From Edaphochlamys debaryana (Eukaryota; Chlorophyta; Chlorophyceae; Chlamydomonadales), in contig JAEHOE010000009.1 in NCBI GenBank assembly GCA_016858145.1, forward strand, positions 1,488,001 through 1,552,000: a stretch of 64,000 nucleotides of DNA, given 5' to 3'. A program made the position numbers and the translations under genes. Shown here one piece after another: positions 11,600 to 23,600 of the stretch. Position 1 is the stretch's first letter; each line of letters opens with the position of its first letter. The notes beneath the pieces were generated by a model. The model did no database searches. It was not told where the DNA came from and worked only from the letters and a program-made list of their open reading frames with translations.

Positions 11600-12590
11600 C
11601 CGCCGCCCTGCCTGTGGAATGCAGGTGTACGGAGGGCAGGGTTGCCAGGCCAGTGCTAGTGCCTAGGCGGGCATGGTAGCGCCGGGAGGTCCGACGGTCT
11701 CGCGCGAATGGAGGGAGGGTCGGCGGGGACAGGGGGCTTTCTCATAGGTCAGGAACGGCGGCCAACTGCGCTCCTAGCTAGGTGCACAACGGCCATGGGG
11801 CCACCGGCAGTCGCGCCCCACCCAGCCCCCACACATCGGCGCACCTGTGGGGAACGGATGCCGCATAGTGCAGCCCTGACAGAAGCCGTCGGCTTCCACT
11901 CCATGCCTTCGCCACGCACTCCGCCGGTACGCAGGGCCCTGAGGACGGCGCATTAAGATCTGCCGCCGAGAGGGGTTGGGGCCTCAGCGCCTGTCCAGGC
12001 CTGCTCATGCAGGGGTGCACTCGAGTGTGGGCCCACAGTCCAGTCTTTCCGTTCCTTGCCACAGCCCACCCACCCTCGCCCCACCTCCACCCAGGCTCTC
12101 CCTCTTTGCTGCCTTGTGCCTGGGGGCCAGGGGGGGTACAGCTGTGACCACAGGACCAGGTTGCATAAGGGCGCTCAGGTGGGCGGTGGCGGAGAGCCTC
12201 CAACAGCCCCGTTTCCTCCTCCAAGGAGTGCCCGGACCCCTGGCCGTACAGTTGTTCGACAGGGGCATCGACACGGTTCCGAGCTGGGCCCGGGGGCAGC
12301 CGCTCGGGGACCCAGGGACTCGAGGAGGCATGCCCTCGGGACCAGCAGCTGGGGAAGGGGGGCAGCCAAGGCCGGGGGCGGCGGCTCCGGGCAGCGTGGG
12401 GCCTTCTCTCAGCACAAGGTGCCGTACAGGTGTTCGACGCAAAGGTTCGACACACTAACATGTCGCACCCGGTTCAGCCCCGTTCTCCAAGGTGATGCCG
12501 CTTTGCTGCTTGTTCTTTGCGCGAGGGCTCCGTACAGGTGGTGGCCGTTTTGGCGAAACTGAGTGCCGCCTGAGTGCGGCTGAAACTTTC
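11600..12590. repeat. Dispersed repeat, copy 1 (partner at 18,150-19,120)
   Basis: Near-identical runs with 18,150-19,120 include the segment from ACAGTCC(C/A)GTCTTTCCGTTCC through CACCTCCACCCAGGCTCTCC to GACCACAGGACCAGGTTGCA. Then come GTACAGTTGTTCG, GGCATCGACACGGTTCCGAG and CACAAGGTGCCGTACAGG. Offset is about 6.54 kb. This is the best conserved pair in the window, so it is probably the most recent duplication. Confidence 0.85.
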
Positions 12591-15500
12591 GATTTCCCCG
12601 GTTCCAGGCGCTTTGGGCCCCTGCATAGCTTCTGTTTAGCAACGCTGAACACCCTGAAGCCATTGCTGAAGCGCGGGAGCGCATTCCAACAGAGTTCCCA
12701 GTCGGCACGCAAGCAGGTGCGCCTTCCCCCAGCCCTGCTTATAAACACAGCCCCCAGAGACAAGTGCTCAGCAAGCATGGTGCTACGCAAAGTGAGAACA
12801 ACTTGCCCGCGCCCCCAAACGTGTCGAAGCCTCGTCGAGGCCCGGCCCACAGCCCGCACAGCTTCGCGCTACTGCTCGGCACCCCACCCGTCTTGTCTGC
12901 ATCCCCTAGACTGCATAGCAACCCTAGACTAATGCAGGAGAACGAGGATTGAGCACGCCCCCACAAGTGTCGAAGCCTGTCGAGGCCCACAGCCGCAACG
13001 CGCTACTGCCCGGGCGCCCCACCGGCCCCACTCGGCCCCACCAGCCCTGTCTGCATAGCTCAAAGCAGCTCAAGAAACTCGAGGCCGGATTGCGAAGCGC
13101 GCTGGCACATTCCGGCCAAGTTCCTCGTGGCACCACAAAAGGCGCCGCGGCCCCGCGTCCCCTAGCCCCGCTCATCACTCGACAGACAAGGGCTAGCGTG
13201 ATGCAACGCAAGAGGACCACGGCATGGGCGCCGAGCCTCCACGCACCCATCCGCACGGCGACGTGCTACTGCTTGGAAGCAAGGCTGTCGGCCCCCATCC
13301 CACGACCCCGTTCGCAAGTTCTAGAATCGCCAGCCCCCCGCACGACGACGCGCTACTGCCCCACAGCTGACCTGCTGGCGGCCAGGCTTCTGTGCCTTCT
13401 GCCCCAGCCCCTCACCGCGTGCTGCGTGTAGCCCCGCACCCGACATCCCCCGCACGAGCCCCCGCACCCGACATCCCCTGCATGTTGCCTTATCCCCTGC
13501 ACGAGCCTGCCACTCAGCCCACAGACACTCCCTGGGGAAGCCCCCAGCAACCGCCTCCGACAGAAGCTGAGCGGCCTGATGCTCATGGCTCTGCTGGTCA
13601 TGGCCCTTGGCCCTGCACAACGCCCGCGACCCTGAATGCCTAGTGCTGGGCTTCAGTGTTGACCCTGCCCCTGCCACCCTGCGTAGCATTGCACGCACGC
13701 AACCCACAGCCTACCGGCTCGGTCTCTCGCTCGGAATGCCCGCTTGGCGGCGCGCTCTCTTCTCCCAACCTGCTGAGGCAATACCGGATGCGCAGGGCTC
13801 GAGCACCCGGACAAACCCTCAAGGCTGCAGCCCCAACCCGAACGCAGCGGCAGGACCCTGGCAGGACCGCACCCCCCAGCCCCATAGCTTCAAGTTGCAT
13901 TGGCCCTCCAGTCCACACTGGATGTCCCCTCCCGCGCAGCCGAGTTCTCCACGGCAACCCGCCCCGTCCCAGGGCAACCGGAACCGTTGGGGGGCCGGAG
14001 GCGCAGGCAGTCCCAGGCCCCAGACCTGGCCGCAACCCCCGGCGCCCCTGTCCTCCCACCCCATCATCTTTACCCGGCGGTTGGCGGTTGGCGACGGCCG
14101 CACGCCCATGTCGGCACAGCCACGCACGTGCACGGGCAAACACTATCCCCGTATCGTTATGTTGTCACTTGTGAAGCCCACGCTCACCCTGAAGGATATC
14201 TTGCGCTCCCCCCCCCCGCACCTGCTACGTGTGTGCCCACGATCACCGCTCAGGGCCCTCCCTTGAGCCCCGACCAGCCGGCCCCCGAGGCCTCCGCCCC
14301 TCCCTGCTCCCGGCATAACGACAGCCCGCTGATGGTCCCGGCACCCACCCGCAGGACCGCCGCCAATGGGCCCTGTGTCCAGGGGGACGTGCTCGCCAGC
14401 CGAGCTACAGCTGCCTCCATTCCCCAATCCCGACCTGGCCCGCGCCGCCCGTGTGCCATGCTCACCCCAATATAGGACAGCGGTGAGCGCCCCCCCTCGG
14501 CGTCACCCACAGCACCCTTGCAAGAGCGGTGCTCACCTCGGTGACGCCCACGAGCCCCGATGCTGACACGGCACCCGCCCCACCGAAGCCTGCCGCGTGC
14601 AGCTGCGTGTCCACCCCCCTGCCCCTTGCTGGCTCTCCACCCCTTAGCCTCCCCCCTCAAACCAAGCCCCTCACCCTGAACCCCATAGAGCCTGCCGCGT
14701 GCAGTTGGAACTGCCTGCCCTTCCCCCCCCCCCCAGCCCCTCAACTGATACTGCTTGAGTTGAGAACCCTGCCGGGGCCTGCAATGGTCACGCAACCCCC
14801 CCCCCCCCCCAGCTATACGGACGTTCCACATGGGTCGCCGCCACAACCCAAACCGGCATGTTCCCCTGGCCAACCCTTGTGGACTCCAAAAGGGCGCAGC
14901 CCGGTCCCTGCTACATAACGGCCCCCACCCCATCCCTACCGCACGCCAAGCCGGGCGCTCCTGCCCCGGCGTTACCGAAAGCCACGGACGCAAGCGGCAC
15001 CCCCGGCACGCAGACACCCCCGGACCGAGCAGTGCCGTCGAACGCTCAATGCCCCGTGACGCCACACGCTCCGCAGCAAAGGCCACCAAATGCCTCACCG
15101 CAACAACAAAAGGCTTTACCCTTCCCGCGCCATGTACGGGCGGCCCCCCTACCGGCACTCAAAGCCCCCGGCTCAGCCCGCGTCTCGCCCCCCACCGCCG
15201 ACCTGAACTGGCCCTGAACTCCTCGCTCTTGCGAGCCTGACGACCCCGCGAAACATAGTTCCTCGCCCTAACCAATGCGAGTCGGCAGCACACCAGGCAC
15301 ACGCTCACTGCCTGCCGAGACCTCAAACGCTCAGCACAGCCGTGGCCCCTCCCCCCCACCGCCGTCCTACACGAAGGCGACCCCAGCAGAACCCAGTCCT
15401 CGCCCTGGTGTCCGCACTAGTCCCTGCCCGAACCCTCAGGTGTTATCTCTATCAAGCAGTGTGCACTGACGGATACATGCCTAGCGCTCCGCCTCAGCAC

Positions 15501-16280
15501 GTCGGCCTCTGACTGCCCCCCGTGGCTGACGGCCCCCTGTGGATGACTGCCCCCGTCTCGGCAAGGCGGCCCGCTGCCCCCGACGACGAGCGCCGCACCG
15601 ATTACAGCAACGCTATCAGCGAAAGATATGCATGGAACATTCCGTGCTGCGAGGTGAGCTCTATAGAGCTGGCGCCAATTGCCCGTGGCGACGGGCAAGG
15701 TTAACTCCCGAACGAATTCCAGCCTACCGACTGCAAGGGACTTGCTCTTGCTCCTCGGCAAGGCCGCTCCTCCTCCTGAGTCCTGGGCACGCCATGGCCG
15801 CTCCGCGTGCTCGCTCCTCCTCCACACTCCTCGTGCAGGGGTACACAGGCTCTGGTTACATCTCATTATCACAACGACTACCGTGGCGCGTCGCGAACCC
15901 GGTTAGTGGTGGCAATGTGAGGACGGCAAGTCGAGAGTGCGACAGCGTGCAGCTATGGGACAAAGCACGGGCGAGACAAAGTATGTGTGAGGGGACCGAG
16001 TTGTGTTGCATCCTGGCGCTGGAGGACGGCAGCACGAACCCGCCCGACGGCCGGGTCGGCCCTCGCAGTGCCACCCTCCCCCGCCTCGCCGCCAGCGCCA
16101 GCTCCCTTGGACCTCGCCCTGCGGCTGCCACTGCTGCGACGTGATGCGCGTAGTCACCACCAACAACCCGTGCAGCAGGCTCTGCCCTATCTGACTTGCC
16201 CTTGCCCAGACGTGCACCATCTGCACCCATGCCACCGCGAAGCTTCCGAGCGCCTGAGCACGCCGCCACGGCCACCTCAT
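12235..16280. repeat. Diverged dispersed repeat block, copy B of 2,870-6,250
   Basis: The block is collinear with copy A over about 4 kb. It overlaps the end of the 11,600-12,590 block. Inside it, around 12,800-13,370, a degenerate unit of roughly 100-150 bp recurs around the word CGCGCTACTGCCC (12,867; 13,000; 13,263; 13,350), often with GTGTCGAAGCC upstream. No protein-coding signature is found on either strand. Confidence 0.75.
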
Positions 16281-17149
16281 CACCGCACGCGCTGCGGATG
16301 GCACCCTGTCAGGCTACGCACATACTACCACCACCTTCAGAATGTGGCCGACCCTAGGTCAGCAATGGGTCACGTGCCACAGCGAGCTTAGGCTTGGACC
16401 ACGCTAGCTAGGCTGTCTGCCGCAACCGGGTGCCCCTGCTCCTCGATATCAGGGCAGGCCGTTGCAGGCCCGCAAACCCGGCTCGCAGGCCCGCAAACCT
16501 CGCCTCCTTTAACGCTGTTGAGGGCAGGGGCTGGCGGCACGCTCCGTGCCCCCTGCCCCAGAAGCCCCGCCCCCCACACACACCGTGCGGTTCCTGCCTG
16601 GGCGGCTACAGACAGGCATGTCCAGCGCCCTTCATCCAAGCCAGACAGCACTCAGCCCCGGGGTGAGTCATAATGAAAGTTCAAGGGTACCCTGGGTCCT
16701 CTGCAGGACTGCTGCAGTGACATGATTACGAACTTCGCAGTGCGCGGCCACGGCTTCACACTGTACGTCCGCACATCAGGTCTACGAAAGGGCCCGGCGG
16801 TTACCGCCTGAGCGTGGCCTGAATCGGCCCCACCCTTGTAGGAAGCGGCCATCATACTCATCAGCTGAGCTCCTGGGCTGGAGTTACGCCCACTCGGTGC
16901 TTCCGCCGTGTCCGCCCAGGCCTGTGCACGACAGTCGAAGCGTCGGAAACCGGCGCGCGAGCGCCCAGTACCACAGCGTCGCACCGCGTGCATCTGCGCT
17001 GTGGAACAGTCCGTGCATTTCCTCAGCTCAAACCACCTGATCTGGAGCGTTTAGCGGGCGCAGATCCAGGAGCCGCCAGCGATGCAGGCTGCTGCCAGCA
17101 GCCCGGGGCTGGCAGCATGGACCGAGGCCGCTGCAAGGTGGCATTCGTG
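16281..17149. other. No gene recognised
   Basis: Nothing with splice structure or family resemblance is seen. The base composition is slightly less extreme than in the flanking repeats. Confidence 0.35.
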
Positions 17150-17560
17150 GCAAGCGGGCAACACACGCGGGCTGCCGACTGGGCCCCTAAAACGCCCACG
17201 CTGGCGGAGAAGCATTTGCTGATGGCTGCGAAGGACACCACACGTAAAACCAAACCGCCCCTGCAGTCTGCGCCCGCCGGTCCCTCCGCCCCATAGCACG
17301 AACTGCGCCTCCACCCGTGGTGGAGGAGTGACACAAACCCTCCCATCGTAACTCATGCCATGGCGCGAGTTCGTGTCCGTCCGTTTGGGGGCAGTGACAA
17401 CTGCCGATTGTGAGGACTTGATGCAGCAATACGCATGCAACGTGCTGAGCAGCACTGGGGCGGTGCTCCGGCCGCCGCAGACGATGCGCACTCCCCCTTG
17501 CCTGCGGCCTGGAGTCTCCGGGCGGGCCGCCAGACGGCACCCAAGTAGACGGGTTTGAAA
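17150..17560. repeat. Dispersed repeat, copy 2 (partner at 10,780-11,310)
   Basis: Same order of shared words as the partner block: the GCTGCGAAGGACACCAC context at 17,226, GTCCGTCCGTTTGGGGGCAG at 17,376, and CGGCCGCCGCAGACGATGCG at 17,469. The copy ends near 17,545. Confidence 0.75.
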
Positions 17561-18149
17561 GGAGGAGAGGGGGTCAGTGGGAGGGAGGTTTTGGAGCGGA
17601 AGGGCTGTTCGCAACGGGCACAACACCAGCAGGGCGCTGAGAGCCCCCTCGAGATTCAGCGGCGGTGCTTTCATCGCGGCAAGAGCGGTATGTGTGCTGC
17701 TCGCCTCGAACAAGCTACCGCCGCCCCCTTCCCCCATGCCTGAACCTGCTGGGTTCCTCCCCAGTCCCCCCCCCCCACCAAGTTCTGACAGCCGAGCTAT
17801 GAACCAAAGCCCGCGCGAGCTTGCCAGTGCGCCAAGCAGAAGGCCGGCGGCAGCAAAGGCTTGATGTCCAGACTCACCTTGCTTGCCCACCCTCCGTCGG
17901 GCGGGGTTATGATCCGTCCTCTGGCAACGACGCTGGGACCGCCAGGGATCCACCGCGCCGCTGCCGCGCGCTGCAACGGAGCAGTCCGCGCCCGCTCGTC
18001 TGCACGCTGTCGTGTCGGTCTGCACCCCAGGCAGTGTGTCAGCCCGAGTCTGGATGCGGGGCCGGGGCAGGGCACAAGGGCCAACCGCAGGAGAGGCACG
18101 TGCGCCTAGGTGCTGTGGCGATCCACCAGTTGCTCCGCTGACCTCTGCG

Positions 18150-19120
18150 TGAGCTTGAAATGCGGTCGAACGGAGGGCAGGGTGGCTAGGCCAGTCCTAC
18201 TGCCTAGGACACACGACATGGCGGGACGGGGCGGCGGGGACAGACCTGGTTACGGGTCAGGAACGGCCGCCAATGCCCCAGCTACGGCCCCCGGCTACGG
18301 CGCGGGACTGTAAGGCCGGTGACAGCCGCACCCCGCTCAGTCCCAACGCCCCGGCGCATCCTTGGGCGGTGGACGCCCCATGATACCCATGACAGTATGG
18401 CTTGGCCCTGACAGAAGCCATCAGTTTCCACTCCACGCCTTAGCCCCGCCACCGGTATGGTGGGCCCTGAGGACGGCTCATTACGCTCTGCCGCCGAGAG
18501 GGTTTGGGGCCTCAGGCCTCCCTAGGCCTGCTCTGCAGGGTTGCACTCGAGCATGGGCCCACAGTCCCGTCTTTCCGTTCCTTGCCACAGCCCACCCACC
18601 CTCGCCCCACCTCCACCCAGGCTCTCCCTCTTTGCTGCCTTGTGCCTGGGGGCCAGGGGGGGTACAGCTGTGACCACAGGACCAGGTTGCATAAGGGCGC
18701 TGAGGTGGGCGGTGGCGGAGAGCCTCAAACAGCCCCGTTTCCTCCCCACGAACACCCCACAACTCAAGGCCGTACAGTTGTTCGGCAGGGGCATCGACAC
18801 GGTTCCGAGCTCAGCGGCCCGGGGGCAGCCGCTCGACGACACAGGGACTCGAGGAGGCATGCCCTCGGGACCAGCAGCTGGGGAAGGGGGGCAGCCAAGG
18901 CCAGGGGCAGCGGCTCCGGGCGGCGTGGGGCCTTCTCTCAGCACAAGGTGCCGTACAGGCTTCGACGCAAGTTTCGCACTTGATATTTCCAGGTCCGATT
19001 TGGCCCCGCGCTCCAGGTGATGCCAATCCTCTCTGGCTCTTTGCGCGAGCGCCCCGTACAGCCAGGGGCGAGTTGACGAAGGCCCGAGTGTTGACGAAAG
19101 TCTTTTTAGCTCATGTCCGC
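18150..19120. repeat. Dispersed repeat, copy 2 (partner at 11,600-12,590)
   Basis: Second copy of the best conserved block. Homology fades after about 19,090, where the partner continues into the longer copy-B block. Confidence 0.85.
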
Positions 19121-20600
19121 TTCCAAGCTCGTCGGGACCTTCCCTTGCCGCTATAGGACAGTGTAGGCAATCCTGAGGCCAATCCCGAAGGGCACCGGCG
19201 CATTCCAGCCAAGTTCCGATTCGGAGGATACAGGTGCCGCGTCTCCTAGCCCTTCTGATTAGCTTATAGTGATCAGTGCTTAGCTAGCATGAAGCGATGC
19301 TAAACAGCGAGTTCAGCGCGCCCCTTTGGCCGCGTCGCGCGATGAGGCTTGCGATGCGGGAAGGACACTTCAACTTTGTCGTGGACGCCCCCCTCTGCGC
19401 TCAATACACTGCACTCACTCACTATTTCTGAACGCGTCACTTAAGTGGAGCGGCAATAGAGTCAGGACAGAGAAGAGCCTCGGCGGGACTAGAGAGCGCG
19501 CTGCGCCTCTGTCGACCGCCTTTCATTCTGGGAGCAGTTCTGCAACCAGTAAGTAGGGTTGTGCTGCAGTATGGGCGACGGAGCGCATAGCGGAAACCAG
19601 GAGATTTGTTGAAGGTCCCAGTGCCGCACCGGTCGTGCGAGGAGACTTCTCCTGATGGTCTGACATGGCGAAAGTATAAGGGGGCGACATAGAGCGCTTG
19701 CAGCGACCGCTCTTCCGCGCCGGCCGGTTGGTGATGGTCGGACCGCGTCGAACGATGGGTCCAGCCAAGCGTCCGGGTTTCGGGCCTCGGCCAGGCAGGA
19801 TCGACACATCAACCTTGTTGCATGTCCGCGTGCCCTCGCTCATAGCATGCTCATCCGTCTTGCCCTGCCCGTGCTTGCTTGCAGGCAGTCAACATCTGCG
19901 GCAGCAGGAGCTAGAGCACGCAACTCGCTCATCGTCTCCGCGGTTCCAGCCTAGCCCGGGCGCAGAGGCATATACATAGCATAAAGCAGCTGGCAGGGTA
20001 AAAGTCTGCGGCTTCACGAGGAGGTTTTGCTGGGCTTCCGCAGCAAATTTCGACGTACAGCAGCGGCGCCGCAGCACCGCGGCGCAAATTTACAGCTTCT
20101 CGGGTCTATTGGGCCAATCTGCAGCAGGGGGCGTTGGGCCACTGTCTTGTGCGGCAAATACAGGACCGTAAACGTACCCAGCGCGCACGCAGCGCACATA
20201 TAGGCAGCTCACAGCGGCAGACCGCCTCAACGTGCTGCTTCGTTCCCTGCAGCACCTGCTGTGCATACGAACCCACCGCAGCGTGATCGCAGTAGTAGCG
20301 TCAGCCGACTCAGCCCGCTTTCCGCAGGCAGGAGCCTAGGCCGCCCAGGCCCCTTGACCCGCACCGCCCGTGGCAGCTAAGGGCAGCGCGCAGCAGCCCA
20401 CTGCTGCGCCTGCTGCAGCTGCTGCCGCCGCCAGCGGCGGCAGATTGCGGGCTACACCGGCCGCCACTGGCAGAGCCGATGGTGACCGACAGCGAACGGA
20501 GGCACGGCGGAAGTCGGGTCGGCAGCAGGAGCAGCAGCGTCATTTCCGAGCGGGGGGTCGGCAACCGGCCCCTGACCCACCCGGCGGGGAGGCGGCATTC
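19121..20600. promoter_or_regulatory. Upstream region of the VARL-type gene
   Basis: No gene is recognised here. The sequence becomes visibly less GC-rich than the repeats to the left. A weak TATA-like word (CACATATAGG, 20,196-20,204) precedes a 16-base string (CTCACAGCGGCAGACC, 20,208-20,223) that is repeated inside intron 1. An open frame continues upstream of the first ATG at 20,601 without an ATG of its own, so further 5' exons are possible. Confidence 0.4.
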
Positions 20601-23600
20601 ATGAGCTCGCCCTCGCCATCCTCGTCAAGCGATGAGGAAGATGGCACAGCAGACACCAAAGGTGCGTACATACATCATGACTGCGCTCGACAACTGGGTT
20701 TCTGCGGCGGTTTTTGACGCTGATAGTGTGCGGTAGCACATGATTAGTCACTGGTTAAGATCTGGGCCGTGGATGGGACTAATGGGACTGTGGAGGGTTG
20801 CTAATTAGAGAGACGTGCATGCTCAGAACGTTGGTAGCAGGTCGATATACTCGATAGCTCAAAACCAGCGCACCGCCGTGAACGTGCAATTCGAGATGGA
20901 AGTAAATTGGCCTGGGGTACTAGCGCCTTTGCATGCACTGCGAGCCAGCCGCAGCCTGCACATACCGGTACCTATCATTTAATGATGTCCGCCATTACGG
21001 ATTTATTATCGATGGCCTGGGCGGGGGGAAAGGAAATAGGGTTCGGCGGCCCAGAGGGCGCGCCAGTTGGCTGCTGTGTTCAGCCTGCTAAAATTCGATC
21101 GGCGGGCGGGAGATCGTATAATGCAGCAGCGCAGGGGGCGGGTAGATCGCTAGCAGCTCCGCACCAATTTAAACTTCAGCCAGCGGTCCGTTTTTCCCGG
21201 ATTTGTTGGCAATTAAAAATAGCAGAACTATATATAGCGTAGGAGCAGCAACCCATTCAGGGCAGCCGTACTAGCCGTATGCCCCCTTTCAGGCCATGCT
21301 CTTTATGTATAGATATCTGAGTCATTCCAACTCACAGCGGCAGACCTGCCAGGCAAGCGAAGGCGGATCTGTCAGCGGGGAAGCACGCACATGCGAATTG
21401 AGAGCGGGCTCGCTGCCGTTGCGCGAAGTGTTAGCTAGAGCGAGCGAGCGAGCTGCAGGCCTGCCTGCAGGTGCGCACCAAGTACCCAAGGTTATTGTAT
21501 ATATATGAAAGACCTTGCTGCTGCAAGCTGTTTTGCAAGCATCCTTGCATAAAACCGGGAATGAACCGGGCTAGCTAGGCAGGGCTCCGTGCTGCGTGCA
21601 TGCGTGGGTACGTACGTGCGTGCTGCTGCAAGCAGACCAGGATGAACGCTCGTGCATGCAAGCATGGACGAAACAAGCCCGCAGTTAGAAATACAAGCGT
21701 GCTGGTGATGAGTAAATAGGTCACGTGGAGTGCGTGCAGCGCACGGCATCTGCATGCATGCCATCAATGACGATATAATATAGCAGCGGGGACGTCCAAA
21801 CTTCCGCATTAAATTGCGTTACAAAGGAGCAGGTGGCCAGGTCGATGCGATGCGGCCAGTGATCAATAAAGATACTCATCTGTGCCTCTCACTCACCGGA
21901 TCTTGCGCTGCACAGGCCGACACTCCGACATTGAGGCTGGAGAGGGCGACAGCCCAAGCGGCGGCGGCGGCAGCGAGGAAGGCGGCGACGAGGGGGAGAG
22001 CTCCGATTCCGGCGGCGAGCGCAGCTCCCGCCGACGTCGGCGTCACCAGCTGCAGCAGCGGCCTCTCCGCGGGCGGGAGCCCACAACCGCAGCGACCGCC
22101 GCTGCCCCCGCCGCCAGAGGCGGCGATGGTGGCGGCGGTCGTGCCGCCAGCACGGGTCGTCAGCAGCGTGGCGGCCGCTCTGGCCGCCGCACTGCGGCGG
22201 CGGCGGCTCCGAGCAGCGGGACCAGCAGTCCACCGCCGCCGCCGCGACCAGCACTCGAAGCTGACGGTTTCGGGCGCCAGGCTGCCGGCGGCGGCGGCGG
22301 GAGCAGCAGATCCGCGGCGCCGCCAGCAGCGGGTAATAAGAAGCCTCCTGCTCCTGCGGCGACGGCGGCCGCCTTCGCGGTTTCGGCATCCGCCGCCGCC
22401 GCGGCCAGCGGCGGTGCCCCGGGTGGGCGGAACGCCGCTGCCGTGATTGCGGCTTTGGCGGCGGTCGTGAGCGTGGCACGTAGCGGCGGTCTGGCGGGCG
22501 CCGCCGCCGCCGCCGCCGCTAAGGCGGCCGCCGCAGGCCCCGGCAGCCCTGCTGGCAGCCCGCCGGACAGTAGCGCGAGTAAGCGCGCCAAGGTCGGATC
22601 TGGTCAGCAGCAGGCTGCTGCAGGCGCAGGCGGCGGCAGCGGAAAAGTAGCAGCAGCGGCGGCGGCGGCTGGCGGCGGCAGCGCCGCCGGTGGCGGTTCC
22701 GCCGCCGCCGCTGCCCAGACAAAGCAAGCCGGCACCAAGCACGGCCGTCGAGACGTGGCGGCAGCTGTCGCACGGCTGCCGCCGCCTGAACCACCTCCGC
22801 CACCAGTCCCGCCGCCGCCGCCGGCTGCCACCGCCGCTGCAGGCAGCGACTCCGTTCTGCTTAACACGGACTCCACGCGACGCATCGCGGCCGGCCTAGC
22901 GCCCGTTACCGTGCGCTGCACTCCGCCGCTGCGGAAGGGAGAGGATGCGGACCTCTATGCGCAGCATGTGCGGGGCGCAAAGTCCGGGGGATCCGCCGGC
23001 GGCCTCCGCAGCGGCGAGAGCGGTGGAGAGGATGCCGAAGGGACAGGCGCCGGCGGCGCGGCGGAGGAGAATAAGAACGCCGCCGTTAATAGCGGCGGCG
23101 GCGCAGGCGATGGGGCTGGCGGTGCCGCCGGCCGAGGTGCGGCCGCCGCCGCTGCTGCTGGCAGGGCCGCCGCGGCGGCGGCGGCGGCGGCGGGGATCGG
23201 TGCTCAGGGCGAGTTCCACCCCGGGCGCTACGTTATGGGCTTGCCGTGCATCCTGTACCAGGGAGAGTACATCACTCGCTCCAGGTTTGAGAAGGTAAGC
23301 CCCGGCTGTTGCTTGCGTATCACCAGTACCGCTAGGCGGCGCAATTTCGGCATGCATAGATCAGCGTGTGTATGCACTAAATTTTATGTTATCCCAGCCC
23401 ATAGCCCCAGCCACGGAGATCGATTTCCGCTGCAGCAGGTGCCCGATGGGAGGTGTCGCATGCATGTGCCACGGAAGAATGGATAGATGCAGCATACACA
23501 CTCCGCCTCGCCGGAGTAGCTAGGCTTCATTTGCCAGCGTATTGAGATGACGGCCCTTACTTTGCTTGCTTGCTGACCGATGACCACCCAGCATGGACCG

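Noticed and set aside
13640..15240. Long proline-rich open frames on plus and a ~300-codon frame on minus
   Set aside because: They lie in the diverged repeat block, are not conserved in frame in the other copy, and reflect the low stop-codon frequency of GC-rich DNA.
2870..19120. LTR retrotransposon or DNA transposon
   Set aside because: No terminal inverted or long terminal repeats and no integrase, reverse transcriptase or transposase motifs were found in any frame.
21876..22742. Long minus-strand open frame opposite exon 2 of the VARL-type gene
   Set aside because: Antisense shadow of an Ala/Gly-rich coding exon; the plus strand has the SAND core and consistent splice sites.
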